Notes under the pieces: model-generated
Told to the model about the DNA's origin: nothing
Databases searched by the model: none
The model's input: the letters and a program-made list of their open reading frames with translations, nothing else
Made by a program: the position numbers and the translations under genes
Source of the DNA: Clarkia xantiana subsp. parviflora
Taxonomy: Eukaryota; Streptophyta; Magnoliopsida; Myrtales; Onagraceae
DNA: 64,000 nt
Direction: 5' to 3'
NCBI GenBank assembly: GCA_036873135.1
Contig: JAPTYO010000009.1
Span: forward strand, 21,783,756-21,847,755
Shown here: in pieces, positions 1 to 9,949 of the stretch
Numbering within the stretch: position 1 is the stretch's first letter
Layout: every line of letters begins with the position of its first letter

Positions 1-364
1 GGAAGCCCACCCAGACACGGATAGCACTAGGAGCAAGGTTCACAGGGGAAATCCTAAAGAACCTACTCAATTCTATAAGATCATCGCAATAAGGCAGCCG
101 CAATCCAAATCGAATCTGGGAAGGGTAAACAACGACCTTCCCCCGGGGAGGCTCTGTCACCGTCTGGCGGGTATTCCCCAAGGAGGGGAGGAAGGGATAT
201 AGAGGCTCATCTAAGGGGCAGATATCACCTAAAGTAACGTGCTCGTTATAATCAGACCTAGTCAGGTGGTTCTCCGACAAAGCAGCGAGACCTAAGTCAA
301 AGGTAGCAGGAAATCCCAAAGTTCGAATCAAGTTTCGACTAACACCCCGGCTCAGATTGCGACA
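1..364 (-). CDS. Antisense ORF of element C, partial (putative gypsy-type transposon domain)
   Basis: The minus strand is open from about 364 down to the window edge without a stop. The translation contains VVVYPSQIRFGLRLPYCDD followed by an I-R-V-W segment. This is the hallmark of the plant 'putative gypsy-type transposon' domain (PF04195, from memory), and element B has an equivalent copy at 19838-20617. These proteins are encoded on the strand opposite pol in Tat-lineage elements; their function is unknown. The frame begins just after a TAG that could be a splice acceptor (365-367), so this is probably an internal exon. The C-terminal part is off-window. Confidence 0.65.
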
Positions 365-417
365 CTAAGCTAATGACAGGAAAGGAAGTAATGCGACGAA
401 TAGAAGAGAAGAGAAAC

Positions 418-606
418 TCACTCATCCTTCGAAGGATGTAACGCCTTTGCAAAGTCTGCGTGCGGGGACACCACCAGGAATACAGTACCTGCCACGGCAT
501 GACAGATGTCAAAACAAGAAAATTTCCGAAAAACCGGGAGTACCCCGGTGCCCGACCAACAACAACAACCAAAGAGTCGAAGACATCCAACCAAGGTAAC
601 GAACAT
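418..606 (-). CDS. Possible upstream exon of the element C antisense ORF
   Basis: A short open frame ending ADFAKALHPSKDE, directly followed by a GTGAGT donor-like sequence and a pyrimidine-rich stretch leading to the TAG acceptor at 365-367. The intron would be about 50 bp. The phases do not join cleanly in the present sequence, so either the exon edge is different or an indel has occurred. The assignment rests only on position and splice-like signals. Confidence 0.25.
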   Translation of the reverse strand: MFVTLVGCLRLFGCCCWSGTGVLPVFRKFSCFDICHAVAGTVFLVVSPHADFAKALHPSKDE

Positions 607-1885
607 GAGCCAAAGACACTACGACAACCAAATCGGACAATTTTGTCTGAACCAAAAGTCAGTTCCCGGGCAAAATTACAATTACGCTCTCCAACGGGAA
701 TCAACACACAAATGGCGCCTCGACATCAAATTCAAAACGGGAATAGTCTAATCGGACAGAAAACTATCTCCGGACGACCGGCCAAATTTTTTTTCCCCAA
801 ATCCACAACTAACTACGGCTATCCAAGGCAATCACATATTCAATCAAGTATCGGCAATCGAATATCGGCAATTCAAAAATCAACATTTCACGCGGTAACG
901 AGGAGGAAAAGAGTGTACCTTTGGAAAACCCGACCCGATTTGATAAATGGGTCCGGAATTCAAATTTTGAGATCGCCGGAATTCAGACCCCACCGTCGCC
1001 GGAGGACGCCTCACGCCGCGCCGGAGTCGTCCCACTTCGCCGTCGCCCGCCCTCGCCGGACCAGACGTCGCCTCCGCCAACAGTGGCCTTGCCGTCGTCC
1101 CGCTGCTCCTCCACGACCTCGCCTGGCTCCGCCGTAGACCAGGGCCTGCTCCGCCACCGCCTCTGGTCACGTCGCCGTCCTTCGCAGGTCTCCTCCGTCG
1201 CACCGCTGGCCGGAATTCCACCCCTTCGCCGGAATTCTTGGCCGGCCCTTACCTTGGTGTGCTCCAAATTTTTCCTTGCTCTCCAAGTGTGAGAAAAAAG
1301 GGAAAGGATGACAATGGTGGCTAAGTGAGGTAATTTCTTTACTCTCCTATATATTTGAAATGGTGTAGGGTTTTTTAAAGTGACATAATCACAACCCTCC
1401 ATTTAAAATTAGATGAGATCTAAGGGTTAAAGGAAAACTATCATCTTTACCTCCCTTAGACTATGGTTAGGCATATCTCCACTCAAGTTAACCTCCCATG
1501 GGTCTATTTTTAAGCATCCCATACTTAGAAAAATTTTAGACCAAAATTAAATTTTTCTCCACTTAGATAAATCCCGGCATGAAATTGAAGTATGAATCGC
1601 CTAGCTGTATTCGTATTGCATTCCTATGCGAGCATGTATTTTTCGAGTATGCGCCCGTAGCAAGGATAGATTTATTATTTCCACCTCGGACGGACGCGTG
1701 CTTGGACACGTGTCCGTGCTATTCTGACGTTTACAATTCCTCTATCTTATAAGGCAGGGGGCAGAGTCAGAGGCACACATCCATGGGTAAGTAAGCATTC
1801 AGACAAAAAGGTAAAATCCCGGCTTCAAATTGCGCGTGTCATACCATCCTAAAATAGAGTCAATCAAGGGTCAGGCCATTGGTTG
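607..1885. other. Upstream region of the antisense ORF and 3' UTR of element C
   Basis: The GC-rich block at about 960-1260 is open in several frames on both strands because of its composition; no domain is recognisable. On the minus strand the order TATA box (1348-1354), leader and a CAAG-GTAAGG donor-like site (about 1250) suggests a transcript start and first intron for the antisense ORF. Between 1400 and 1885 I see no gene or repeat. Confidence 0.4.
1348..1354 (-). promoter_or_regulatory. TATA box, candidate promoter of the element C antisense ORF
   Basis: A TATATA motif read on the minus strand, in an otherwise plain context and about 100 bp upstream of the GC-rich leader. It lies outside the LTR, so it would drive antisense transcription separately from the element's own LTR promoter. 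Confidence 0.35.
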
Positions 1886-1896
1886 ACTCGGGGGTA
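1886..1896 (+). promoter_or_regulatory. Polypurine tract of element C
   Basis: A G-rich run (ACTCGGGGGTA) directly before TGTGATGGATATACGCC. It resembles the PPT and LTR start of element B (CCTTGGGGGCAAA then TGATGGGTTTCG) and defines the left end of the LTR. Confidence 0.5.
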
Positions 1897-2339
1897 TGTG
1901 ATGGATATACGCCCAATTTGAACCCGTTGACTTCCAAATCGTTTCATTTTGATCACCCCGTTAATGATTGTAAATCGAAACTTCAACCCGAACACCGCGC
2001 GAAAACACCAACGGTCCGGACGAGGCCAAAATACTCGTCCGGCCGAGTTAGACTCACCTAGGTGAGGTCGGGTGGCCACACCCGACCTCCCCTAGGGGAG
2101 ATCGGCTCAGCCAACCCGATCTCCCCTAGGAGGGGTTGGGTGGCCACACCCAACCCCTACCCTTGGGGGTCGGATTTTCCTCCCCCCCAAGGGCCCCGAC
2201 ACTGTTTTTAGACTCCCATACTCGGTTTATTTCCGCCAACCTTCTCCGTACCCTAAGGTCTTAATTACGTGTTTAAAGGTTAATTAATTGTGTTTAAAGG
2301 TTAACGATGTCATTAAGCCACCTTAATGACACCGTTGCC

Positions 2340-2347
2340 TATAAATA
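2340..2347 (+). promoter_or_regulatory. TATA box of the element C LTR
   Basis: TATAAATA, about 100 bp upstream of the TTAGGCATCGGAG motif; this spacing is also seen in elements A and B. Confidence 0.6.
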
Positions 2348-2439
2348 CAACCCTTCCACTATTCATTTGATCATCTTGGCAAGTTGCATAATTTTGCTCT
2401 GACATCTCTCTAGCTTTATCTCTCTAAAACCGTACTGAC

Positions 2440-2488
2440 TTAGGCATCGGAGAGGGTTCATCAGGCACCACCCCCCCCTCTGTGCCTG
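2440..2488 (+). promoter_or_regulatory. Conserved LTR motif and C-rich hairpin (element C copy)
   Basis: TTAGGCATCGGAGAGGG followed by a perfect 7-bp inverted repeat, CAGGCAC (2462-2468) with GTGCCTG (2482-2488), around a C-rich loop. The same arrangement occurs in the LTRs of A and D, and the motif alone in B. It lies after the TATA box and so would be in the RNA. Confidence 0.45.
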
Positions 2489-2648
2489 GTATTGCCCCTC
2501 TTGCAGGGCGAGAAGAGAAGCGAAGCGAAGGAAGGAAATATACAAGTTAGGACAACACAACCCGAGAGCACCAAATCCACAATATCTCCAGTGAGGAACG
2601 AGACTTAGGTCGACCGCCCGTTGACCCGAGACTTTGGAACCTAACACT

Positions 2649-3446
2649 GGTGATCGTCATTCATGCCCGTCGACTGACGAAGAGGCTGGGGCATATTTGG
2701 GAAGGTGTTTGGTTGGGTTTGCTCATGTAAGCAACCGAATTTTTCTTTTTCGTTGCTTTCGTTGACTTGCTTCTTATTGAATAAGTCTTATGCCTTTGTT
2801 TTCTTCATTCTGTTTTCAGGCTGTTACGCACATGGTGAACATGTCATCCTTTGTGATGGAGGTGTCAAGTCAGAAGAAAGTTGCTGTCGACAAATGTAAT
2901 GCCACTTGTAGTGAACTTGCAAAGTTAAAAGAGAAAGTGCGCGTATTCAGCTCTAAGGCCACAGATTCTGAGGCTCGTTACAAGGCTTGTCAGGCTCGAG
3001 TTTCTGAACTTAAGGCTGAGATTATTGCCCTTGAGAAGAAGGTCACTGATGATCTCAACGCGCACGGGGCGGCGTTGGTTGCTGTTCGCAAGACTGCTTG
3101 CGCGGTAGGAGTAGATGCGGGATTTGTTGAGTATCTCAGTACCCTTGCCTTCCTTGCTGCAGTTGAGGAGAAGAAGGATGATTTGATGAGTGAGTGTGCA
3201 GAGGATTATTTCTGTGGTGTGAGCATTCTTGCTCCGAGTTTTCCGTTAGGACATCTGGGTCCTTACGCGCATTATGCTGTTTCTCATGTTACTGCACTGC
3301 GTGATTTGGGGCTTCAGACAACCAACTATGAGATGTTGGTTGAAGATGAAGGTAGTGTTAACCTTGTGGTTACTTCCCCCGAGTTCATGGAAGCTGCCCT
3401 CGAGCCTACTGGAGATGACGGTACTCCTCGAGCGGCGTCAGGTTGA
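2649..3446 (+). CDS. Antisense ORF of element A, C-terminal part, spliced
   Basis: Two exons can be read. The first (2649-2726) is open up to a GT at 2727; the second begins at 2820 after a T-rich tract ending CAG, in the same phase. The intron is 93 bp. The second exon codes about 208 residues: a charged, Leu-rich coiled-coil (about KCNATCSELAKLKEKV to ALEKKVTDDL) and an acidic tail ending at a TGA at 3444-3446. It corresponds to the coiled-coil end of the antisense protein in element B (17855-18700). The N-terminal gypsy-type transposon domain is expected on the far side of element C. Function is unknown. No pol motif is present. Confidence 0.6.
2727..2819 (+). other. Predicted intron in the element A antisense ORF
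   Basis: GTAAGC at the donor, a long pyrimidine-rich stretch and TTTTCAG at the acceptor. Splicing joins two open frames in phase; without it a stop follows directly after the donor in one of the frames. Confidence 0.5.
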
Positions 3447-3905
3447 TTATTTTGAGCATGTTGAACTTTTGCTTTTATCGTTTGCCCCCCGTGTCTGGGT
3501 TGACGTTGGTTTGGGAGTTGTCCCTAGAACTTTTGTTTATGTTCTGCTTGCTTTGAACTATGTTGTCTAGACATGCTTTGATAACAGTAGAATGCATGAT
3601 AACTTGTTAGTAGTATTTCATACCTTGTGTTATCTATGTTGTCTGTATGCTTTGGACTTGGATGATAAGATAGACATCCTTAAATGATGAACATGATGTA
3701 CCTAGTTGAGACTGTATGTCGCGCATTACTGAGTGTTATGAGCGCCCCTCTTGGTTAGATTCCAAGGCATGGCAAAATGCGTACACTAGGTACTTGTAGC
3801 GTTGTAAGTAGTAATGTATTCGGCGCGGGCACTTGGCACTTGGCACTCGGCACTGGCACTTGACATGTAGGAGAGTCGTCTTGACGAGGCAAGACATTAA
3901 TATAT

Positions 3906-4480
3906 ACCGTCTCTTAGTTCCATTCTAAGAGCGACGTTGTGACAAGACGCTACTTGTTGTATTTGGTGCGTTTTTCCATCCGTCAATTTGGGCACATCCC
4001 GCGTGACGTTGTTATAAGGTTTTCCGTGGCTAACCCAGTACTTACCTTGTGATGCTACTACGCCTCAACTTAGTTAATCCAAGGGGCGGGACAAAGTTCG
4101 TGTGAACATGCTTTGTAGTTTTTACCGTCTCTTGAACCATTTCAAGGCGACGTTGTGGCAAGACGCTACTTGCTCTATGCTATGCGTTTTTCCATCCGTC
4201 AGTTTGGACACACCCCGCGTGACGTTGTTGCAAGGTTTTCCGTGGCTATTCCAGTACTTGCCTTGCGATGCTACTGCACCTCTCCATGGTTAGTCCAGAA
4301 GGGTTGCACAAGACCGCATTGAAGCGACTTGCAGTTTTTACCGTCTCTTGGTCCACTCTAAGGCGACGTTGTGGCAAGACACTACTTGCTGCATTTGGTG
4401 TGTTTTATTCCGTTATGTGCTCGTTGGCAAGATAACGTTGTACAAGACTCGACTTGTATGTTTGGCGAGTTTTCCTGACA
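3906..4480. repeat. Tandem repeat, units of about 205-230 bp (element A)
   Basis: Three diverged units starting ACCGTCTCTTG near 3906, 4134 and 4340. Each contains GACGTTGTGGCAAGACGCTAC and a GCGTGACGTTGTTRYAAGG segment; the third unit is incomplete. They lie between pol and the 3' LTR, where Tat-lineage elements commonly carry repeats. Confidence 0.65.
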
Positions 4481-4540
4481 GGGGTGCGCTCCTGCTAGCT
4501 TATATATGTGAAGTTATCCTAACAAGGAATACGTCTTCAC

Positions 4541-4735
4541 AGAGTATGAACCCTTGAGTGAGTATGCATACTTTTTAGAGTACATGAAGCTGCCCACTTA
4601 AGGAATAAGTCTTCATGAAGTATGATTCCGTGATTGGTCGTTCATACTTTTAGAGTACATGAAGCTGTCCATTTAATGAATAAGTCTTCATGAAGTATGA
4701 TTCTTTTATTGGTCGTTCATACTTTGTTGATATGT
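4541..4735. repeat. Tandem repeat, about 76-bp units (element A)
   Basis: Nearly three units sharing TTTTAGAGTACATGAAGCTG and AATAAGTCTTCATGAAGTAT, with units beginning near 4541, 4618 and 4693. Confidence 0.65.
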
Positions 4736-4825
4736 GGAGTTGTCGTCTAACAAGAGGACTCCCGCCACGATGGGGTGATCAGTCCCACCTGTTTGCCGCA
4801 TCCTGTTTTGTATTCAGGGAATGGC

Positions 4826-4992
4826 TTATGAACATGGGGGTTTGCCCTCAAAAGAGGATGTCGCAGCATGCCATTTTGATAGTTGTGAACATGGGGGTTG
4901 CCCTCGGAGAAGGATGTCGCAGCATGTCACTTTGATAGTTGTGAACATGGGGGTTGCCCTCAGAGGAGGATGTCGCAGCATGTCACTTTGAT
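4826..4992. repeat. Tandem repeat, about 57-bp units (element A)
   Basis: Three units of TTGTGAACATGGGGGTTGCCC followed by GAGGATGTCGCAGCATG. The last two copies are nearly identical. Confidence 0.7.
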
Positions 4993-5376
4993 AAATCTTG
5001 GTTTAAACTCAAGATGTAGTATGTTGTTGACGCTATTCGGGGTAGTCGTCATTATAGATAGAGAGTTTTTATATACTATTTGTTGATGTTGACAGTTGAT
5101 TTGTCGTCGTATGATATAAATTGATCGTTGTACATAGCGCGATGGCTTGTATTGTTGATGTGAGTAATATGCTTGTAGTTGTTTCTTGGCGTAATTCCAA
5201 GGTAGTATGCATGATATAGTATTGTACCTACGAAGGTAAATTAACTTCATTAGATACTTGGATTGGCTTACATAGTTGTGATCATGCTTGGAGTTATATA
5301 TCTCCTTCAAGTAATTGTATTTATAGTAAGATTCGAAAGCTTTATTGAAATAGCTTCATAGTGCAGGGTTCCTCCC

Positions 5377-6565
5377 TTAGCCATTGAATTTCTTCAAGTG
5401 CCCCCCATTGAATGTGTTTGAAAGGTTGTTGCCTTCCGCATCTTGTAGGCGGTATGCGTTGGTATAGTGGATTGAGATGATCTTGTCTGGACCTTCCCAC
5501 TTTGGAGATAACTTGTTGATTTGATCCAAGTGTGAGAATTCATTCCTTCTCCACACCATCTCGCCAACATAGAATTACCTTTCCTTCACCTTCTTATTAT
5601 AATATCTTGCAGTCATTAGGCACATACTTGCTTGGGTTTGCTCCGAGTTTCACCTTCTTTCGTCTGACAGGTCCAAGTCTAGACGCATTTCTGCTTCGTT
5701 GGCTTGGGGATCAAAGTGGGTTGTGCGGTATGATGAGACAACAATTTCGATCGGGGCTACTGCCTCTGTTCCATACACCAAGCTGAATGGTGTTTCACCT
5801 GTTGAGTCCTTTGGAGTTGTGCGCACAGCGCATAGGACACTGTTAAGCTCTTCTGCCCATCCTCCCTTCAAGGCGTGGACTCTCTTCTTAAGACCATCCA
5901 AGACAATCTTGTTAGCGGATTCGACTTGTCCATTGGTTTGGGCATGACGCACTGATGCAAAGCGGTGGTCTATGTTGAGTCTTTCGCAGAACGTCTGGAG
6001 TCTGGAGCTCCTGAATTGTGGCCGATTATCGCTGATGAGCACTTTTGGGATGCCATAGCGTGCAATGATATGGTTTCAGATGAAATCCATTATTTGCGCA
6101 TCCGTTGTACGTGCCAATGCGTTAGCCTCGATCCACTTGGAGAAGTAGTCGATGGCTACCACAATGTACTTTGTTTGGCCCTTGGATCTTGGAAGTGGGC
6201 CCACCAGGTCGATGCCCCATTGAACAAAGGGCCAGGAACTTGCGATTGGACACAACTCTGTTGCGGGTGCCGCTATGTTCCTTGAGTATAGTCGGCAAGA
6301 TTCGCACTCCGTGACCAAGTGTGTTGCTTGGTTCTTCATTGTTGGCCAATATATCCCAGATTTAGCGCCTTGCGGATTAAGGATCTTGCCGGGAGTACGT
6401 GGTCTGTGAGATATGCTAGGATTGGAGTCATCCATGTTGGCTCTGAGTTGATGTTTAACACTTTTAGCTTGTCGATTACGGACATGATCCTATTTTCGAC
6501 AAAGTGCGTTTCCTTGCCTTGCTCCCTTCCTTGTGCGAACTTGCTCAAAGCGTCCGCTTCTTAAT
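5377..6565 (-). pseudogene. Integrase of element A, decayed
   Basis: Integrase would join the cDNA to the genome. The minus strand shows, in order, a zinc-finger remnant with CESC, the catalytic core with WGIDLVGPLP (first Asp), SDNRPQF (second Asp; the usual Gly after Asn is Arg) and HAQTNGQVESANK (the Glu), then a C-terminal part ending PKWEGPDKI...HLKKFNG. The frame is broken by stops at about 6075 and 6336 and by a frameshift near 5650. A deletion before RSLIRKALNLGY removes the segment with the two zinc-binding histidines. It ends at 5377 and has no chromodomain. Confidence 0.75.
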
Positions 6566-7111
6566 TTTATTCCCTTGGAATGGAAGTTATGTTGAATGTT
6601 TCAAAGCTCGTTTTGAGCTCCTTTGCTTGTCCCAGGTACTTCTGCATGTTTTCTGACTTGGCCACGTACTCGCCTTTGACTTGGTTGACGACTAGCTGTG
6701 AATCGCACTTGACTCTTAGGTGTTTGACTCCGAGGCCTTTTGCAATCCTCAATCCTGTTATCAAGGCTTCGTATTCTGCCTCGTTGTTTGTTTCTCTGAA
6801 TGTTAGGCTTAGAGCATACTTCAATGGTTTTGAACCGTCAGGTGGAATTAGGAGAAAGCCAGCGGCTGATCCTCCTACATTTGAGGAACTGTCAATGTAC
6901 ATCTGCCACACTTCGGTGTGCTCCTCATTTTGTTGTGTTCCATCTTGAGTGTCAGTTTCTGGGGTTATTCCTGTGAACTCCGCGATGAAGTCTGCCAATG
7001 CTTGACCCTTGATTGCTGTTCGGGGTGCAAAGTGAATGCGGAATTCACTTAGCTCAACTGACCACTTTGTTAATTTTACCGAAATGTTTGTTTTGATAGG
7101 ATGTGCTTCAA
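6566..7111 (-). pseudogene. Archaeal-type RNase H of element A
   Basis: The translation contains WQMYIDSSSNVGGSAAGFLL, TNNEAEYEALITGLRIAKG and KCDSQLVVNQVKGEY. This is the second (archaeal-type) RNase H that Tat-lineage elements carry between the gypsy RNase H and integrase. The first motif has DSS where DGS is normal. The frame ends in two close stops after SIPRE (about 6560-6567), before the ADALSKFA segment. The acidic residues themselves are retained. Confidence 0.65.
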
Positions 7112-9163
7112 GGGTTAGTCCGTCAGGACTGTTATTTCGTGCGCATGGAAGTATGACCTCAGTTTCCTTGCTGCCACTATGAGAGCGTACAGGTACTTTC
7201 TGATTGGCATGTAATTTACCTCGTACTTTGCCAGGATCTTGCTCACGTAATACACTGGGAGCTGGGTAGTCCCCTTTTGTCTAACAAGCACTGAGTTTAC
7301 TGCGGTGTTGCTTACGGATATGTACAGGTAGAGTGGTTCGTCTTGTATTGGTTTTGCTAACGCTGGAAGCATTCGCAAGTGCCGTTTCAACTGTTGGAAG
7401 GCTTCTTCACACACCAGCGTCCACTCGAACTTATTGTTTGCGCGAAGCACTTCGAAGAAAGTGAGGGCCTTGTCTCCTATCCTGGCAAGGAATCTATTTA
7501 GAGCTGCTAAACAGCCGTTCAACTGCTGGACCTCCTTTTGGTTTTTAGGGGAATCCATTTCTTCTATCGCCTTTACTTTTTCCGGGTTTGCTTCTATCCC
7601 CCTCTGGCTGACCATGAATCCCAGTATCTTTCCTGATTGTACGCCGAAGGCGCACTTTTTTGGGTTCAGTCGGACTTGGAGTTCGCGCATTCTTTTGAAA
7701 ATCACTAGCAAATCTTTGGCATGGTTGTGTCTCTTTGTTGATTTCACCACCGTGTCGTCGACATATGCCTCCATTTTCTTTTCGATCAAATGGCTAAATA
7801 TGATGTTAACCATACGCTGGTATGTTGCTCCTGCGTTGATTAGTCTGAACGACATCACCTTGTAGTTGTATATTTCGTTGTCTGCATAGAATGCATTGTG
7901 CGGTGCATCATCTTTGAACATCGGGATCTGGTTGTAACCAATATATGCATCCATTACGGACATCAGCTCGTGGCCTGTAGTGGCGTCGACTAGTTGGTCG
8001 ATTCTTGGGAGCGGATATGAATCTTTTTGGCATGCATTATTGAGGTCTCTGTAGTCGATGCACATTCTTGTCTTGCCATTGGACTTGGGCACCAACACCG
8101 GGTTTTCCACCCATGTTTGGTATCGAGACTCCTCGATGAAACCTGCGTCGAGCAGTTTTCCAACTTCTTCCTGTATTGCTAACTTCTTGTCTCCTCCAAG
8201 TTGACGGAGCTTTTGTGCTATGGCTCTTGTTCCAGGTTTGATGTTAAGTTTATGGGAGATGACGTCTGCACATATTTCAGGCATGTCGCTGGGTGACCAT
8301 GCGAATAGCTCTTTGTACTCTGTCAGGAGGGCTGTGATCTCTATCACTTCGTCATCTGACAATGATGCTCCTATTCGGACTATCCTGTATGGATCATCAA
8401 TTTTAATCTCCCGTAATTCCTCCATTGGTGTAGGACGTGCACGGTCTTCTCTGGGATCCTTGTCAATGGTGGGGACTTTGATGTTGTCCGTCTTGAGGTT
8501 ATGTTGGGCTGCTACATTGTAGCATTCTTTTGACAGATGCTGGTCTCCATTCACTTCTCCAATTCCAGCGTTTGTTGGAAATTTGATCTTTTGGTGAGAA
8601 GTTGATGCTATCATTCCCCACGCGTTCATGGTTGCATATCCCAGGATCCTGTTGTATGCGTCAAGCTTTTCTACGACCACGAACGGAACGTCTATCTGGA
8701 GTTGTATCTTTTCCGTCCCCATGATGACTGGCAAGGTTATGACTCCTAGCGGATAGCTTGCATCTCCCATGAATCCCACTAGGGGTGAGTTCATTCTCTT
8801 GACATGCTTCTTTCTTCTGAGTGCCAGGATGATGGCTTTTGTGATGACGTTTGGCAAACTTCCTCCATCCACCATCATGCGCTTGACGTCCATGTCGTCG
8901 ATTGTCATGGTTATGAACAAGGCGTCAGTGTGTGGGTATACAGTCTTTATCCTTTGATGAGAAGCCAATGACATCTTCAATGTCAACATCTTCCATGACA
9001 GCGTCTCTCATGACAGCATCTTCTATGACGACATCCTTCATGACGGCATCCTTCATGTCGGCATCCTGGGTCTGCACTCTGTCTGTGCAGCATAGATTTC
9101 TCATTCGTACGACGTTTCACCTCCGGCGCCAAAGCCTCCATGGATCACGTGTACAGTTGCCAT
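7112..9163 (-). pseudogene. Protease, reverse transcriptase and first RNase H of element A
   Basis: Read leftward from 9163: a TVHVIHGGFGAGGET segment (the usual link before protease), an acidic repeat (8970-9070), protease (MMVDGGSLPNVI, with the active-site Asp) and RT (RMCIDYRDLNNAC, FMVSQRGIEAN). RT keeps YVDD at 7754-7765. The gypsy RNase H follows, ending FHAHEITVLTD. A stop lies at 7112-7114 where Gln is normal (TDQPLK). Upstream, a TGA in the GGETSYE segment and a frameshift near 8940 separate the PR frame from its leader. Gag is absent. The RT core itself is continuous over about 600 codons. Confidence 0.8.
8970..9070 (-). repeat. 15-bp tandem repeat at the gag/protease junction of element A
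   Basis: About seven 15-bp units on the plus strand of the type RRCATCYTTCATGAC. On the coding strand they give a repeated five-residue pattern (D-A/V-V-M-K/E/R), an acidic, Met-rich stretch just upstream of protease. Elements B and D have no such array there. Confidence 0.7.
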
Positions 9164-9199
9164 CAAGCTATCGTTGGGAGCGATTTCTTCTTGTTCGAA

Positions 9200-9217
9200 T
9201 CTCGCGGACGACGCCAA
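9200..9217 (-). promoter_or_regulatory. Primer-binding site of element A (altered)
   Basis: Directly after the LTR end (CAACA), the minus strand reads CTTGGCGTCGTCCGCG. It matches the TTGGCGCCGTCTGTGGG site of elements B and D at most positions in the first half, with changes that would weaken primer pairing. Confidence 0.5.
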
Positions 9218-9426
9218 GTGTTGCATCCAAATCCAACCGGGTAGTCGGACTCTTCGGCACTTCGGGTTAGGGACACGTCAGGTGTCGGAAATGGACTATC
9301 TGATGTCGGCAAGGGGCTGTCGGCAATGTGCACTTGTCGGCAAGGTACGGCTGTCGGCAGTGCAAGCTTGTTGGCAAGGTAAGCTTATCGGCTTCGTGCG
9401 GTGCTAACCTGCAGGAAGGGCAATAA

Positions 9427-9482
9427 CCAGCACGGAGGGGGGGGGGGGTGGTGCCGGTTGAACCCTCTCCGATGCTTAAATG
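9427..9482 (-). promoter_or_regulatory. Conserved LTR motif and poly-C hairpin (element A copy)
   Basis: The minus strand reads TTTAAGCATCGGAGAGGG (9459-9482 region), then CCGGCAC (9451-9457) pairing with GTGCTGG (9427-9433) around a C-run loop. It is equivalent to 2440-2488 in element C. Confidence 0.45.
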
Positions 9483-9572
9483 AGTGTCTAGAGAGAGAAA
9501 ATATTCTAGAGAGAGGTCAGAGCTCAAAGGCCAAAATCTAGAGAATGTGTCCAAATGGGCGGCCAAGGTCTA

Positions 9573-9581
9573 CTATTTATA
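9573..9581 (-). promoter_or_regulatory. TATA box of the element A LTR
   Basis: TATAAATAG on the minus strand, about 95 bp upstream of the conserved TTTAAGCATCGGAG motif. Confidence 0.6.
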
Positions 9582-9949
9582 GGCAACCTTAGAACCGAAC
9601 CCGGTTTTTGTGCGGTTCGACGCCGGTTTAACAAAAAATAGGAATCGTCGTCTAGTTAGGCTTTAGAGAACTCTTCATTCTTCGTACATAAAAAAGCGTG
9701 CGGTGTTCGACAGCAGTCCAGACCTCATCGGACTTAGAATCCGACGGGGTCCGGACCATTAGGGACAATCGGGATCCGGTCCGGATTGCTTTAAGCAATC
9801 CAGAGTCTCGGTCCGGACGCGTACGCCGCGCCTCCGGACCGTTTTCGAACCTCAGATATTGTATTTGGGCCCGTTATGTGATTTTCGACGTGTTTGCGAA
9901 GTACTGAACGTAAATACGAAATCGAATTGGGCAGATATCCAACAGTCCT

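Larger units (their letters stand above)
1..2646 (+). mobile_element. Element C: 3' end of a Tat-like Ty3/gypsy retrotransposon
   Basis: The right-hand part of a plus-strand LTR retrotransposon whose gag-pol lies off the left edge. It contains an antisense ORF (minus strand), a polypurine tract and a 3' LTR ending at 2646. No PBS follows the LTR, so it is a 3' LTR rather than a 5' LTR. The order antisense ORF, PPT, LTR matches element B in this window. The sequence resuming at 2647 reads as the antisense ORF of element A, so C is inferred to be inserted into A, with the rest of A beyond the window. The TSD cannot be checked because the left end is not visible. Confidence 0.7.
1897..2646 (+). 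repeat. 3' LTR of element C
   Basis: About 750 bp starting TGTGATGG and ending CCTAACA. It has a TATA box at 2340-2347 and the same downstream motif and C-rich hairpin (2440-2488) as the LTRs of elements A, B and D. A block of repeated CCCGACCTCCCCTAGG-type sequence lies at about 2055-2190. The start coordinate is inferred from the PPT and could be off by a few bases. Confidence 0.65.
3447..5376. other. 3' untranslated region of element A
   Basis: A gene-free stretch between the antisense ORF and the integrase end. It holds three different tandem repeats (3906-4480, 4541-4735, 4826-4992). The rest (3447-3905 and 4993-5376) shows no further feature. Confidence 0.6.
2647..9944 (-). mobile_element. 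Element A: gag-less Tat-like Ty3/gypsy retrotransposon
   Basis: A minus-strand element read right to left: 5' LTR (9219-9944), PBS-like site, protease/RT/RNase H/integrase remains (9163-5377), tandem repeats, then an antisense ORF on the plus strand (2649-3446). It is cut at 2646 by element C; its 3' LTR should lie off-window. It sits in copia 1, with flanking GTCCT at 9945-9949 as the candidate TSD. Gag is missing: PBS and protease region are only about 40 bp apart. Pol has several stops and frameshifts, so this is a dead, non-autonomous copy. Confidence 0.75.
9219..9944 (-). repeat. 5' LTR of element A
   Basis: A 726-bp block with TGTTG at one end (9219) and CAACA at the other (9944). On the minus strand it has a TATA box (9573-9581), then the TTTAAGCATCGGAGAGGG motif and a hairpin with a poly-C loop. 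It joins copia-1 sequence at 9945. No second copy is visible in the window. Confidence 0.8.

Noticed and set aside
880..1402. Several overlapping ORFs on both strands in the GC-rich block
   Set aside because: Open in many frames because of composition; no domain and no codon pattern supporting any one frame.
9436..9449. G-run as a possible G-quadruplex regulator
   Set aside because: A single homopolymer run forming the loop of the LTR hairpin; likely a slippage site, with length varying between elements.
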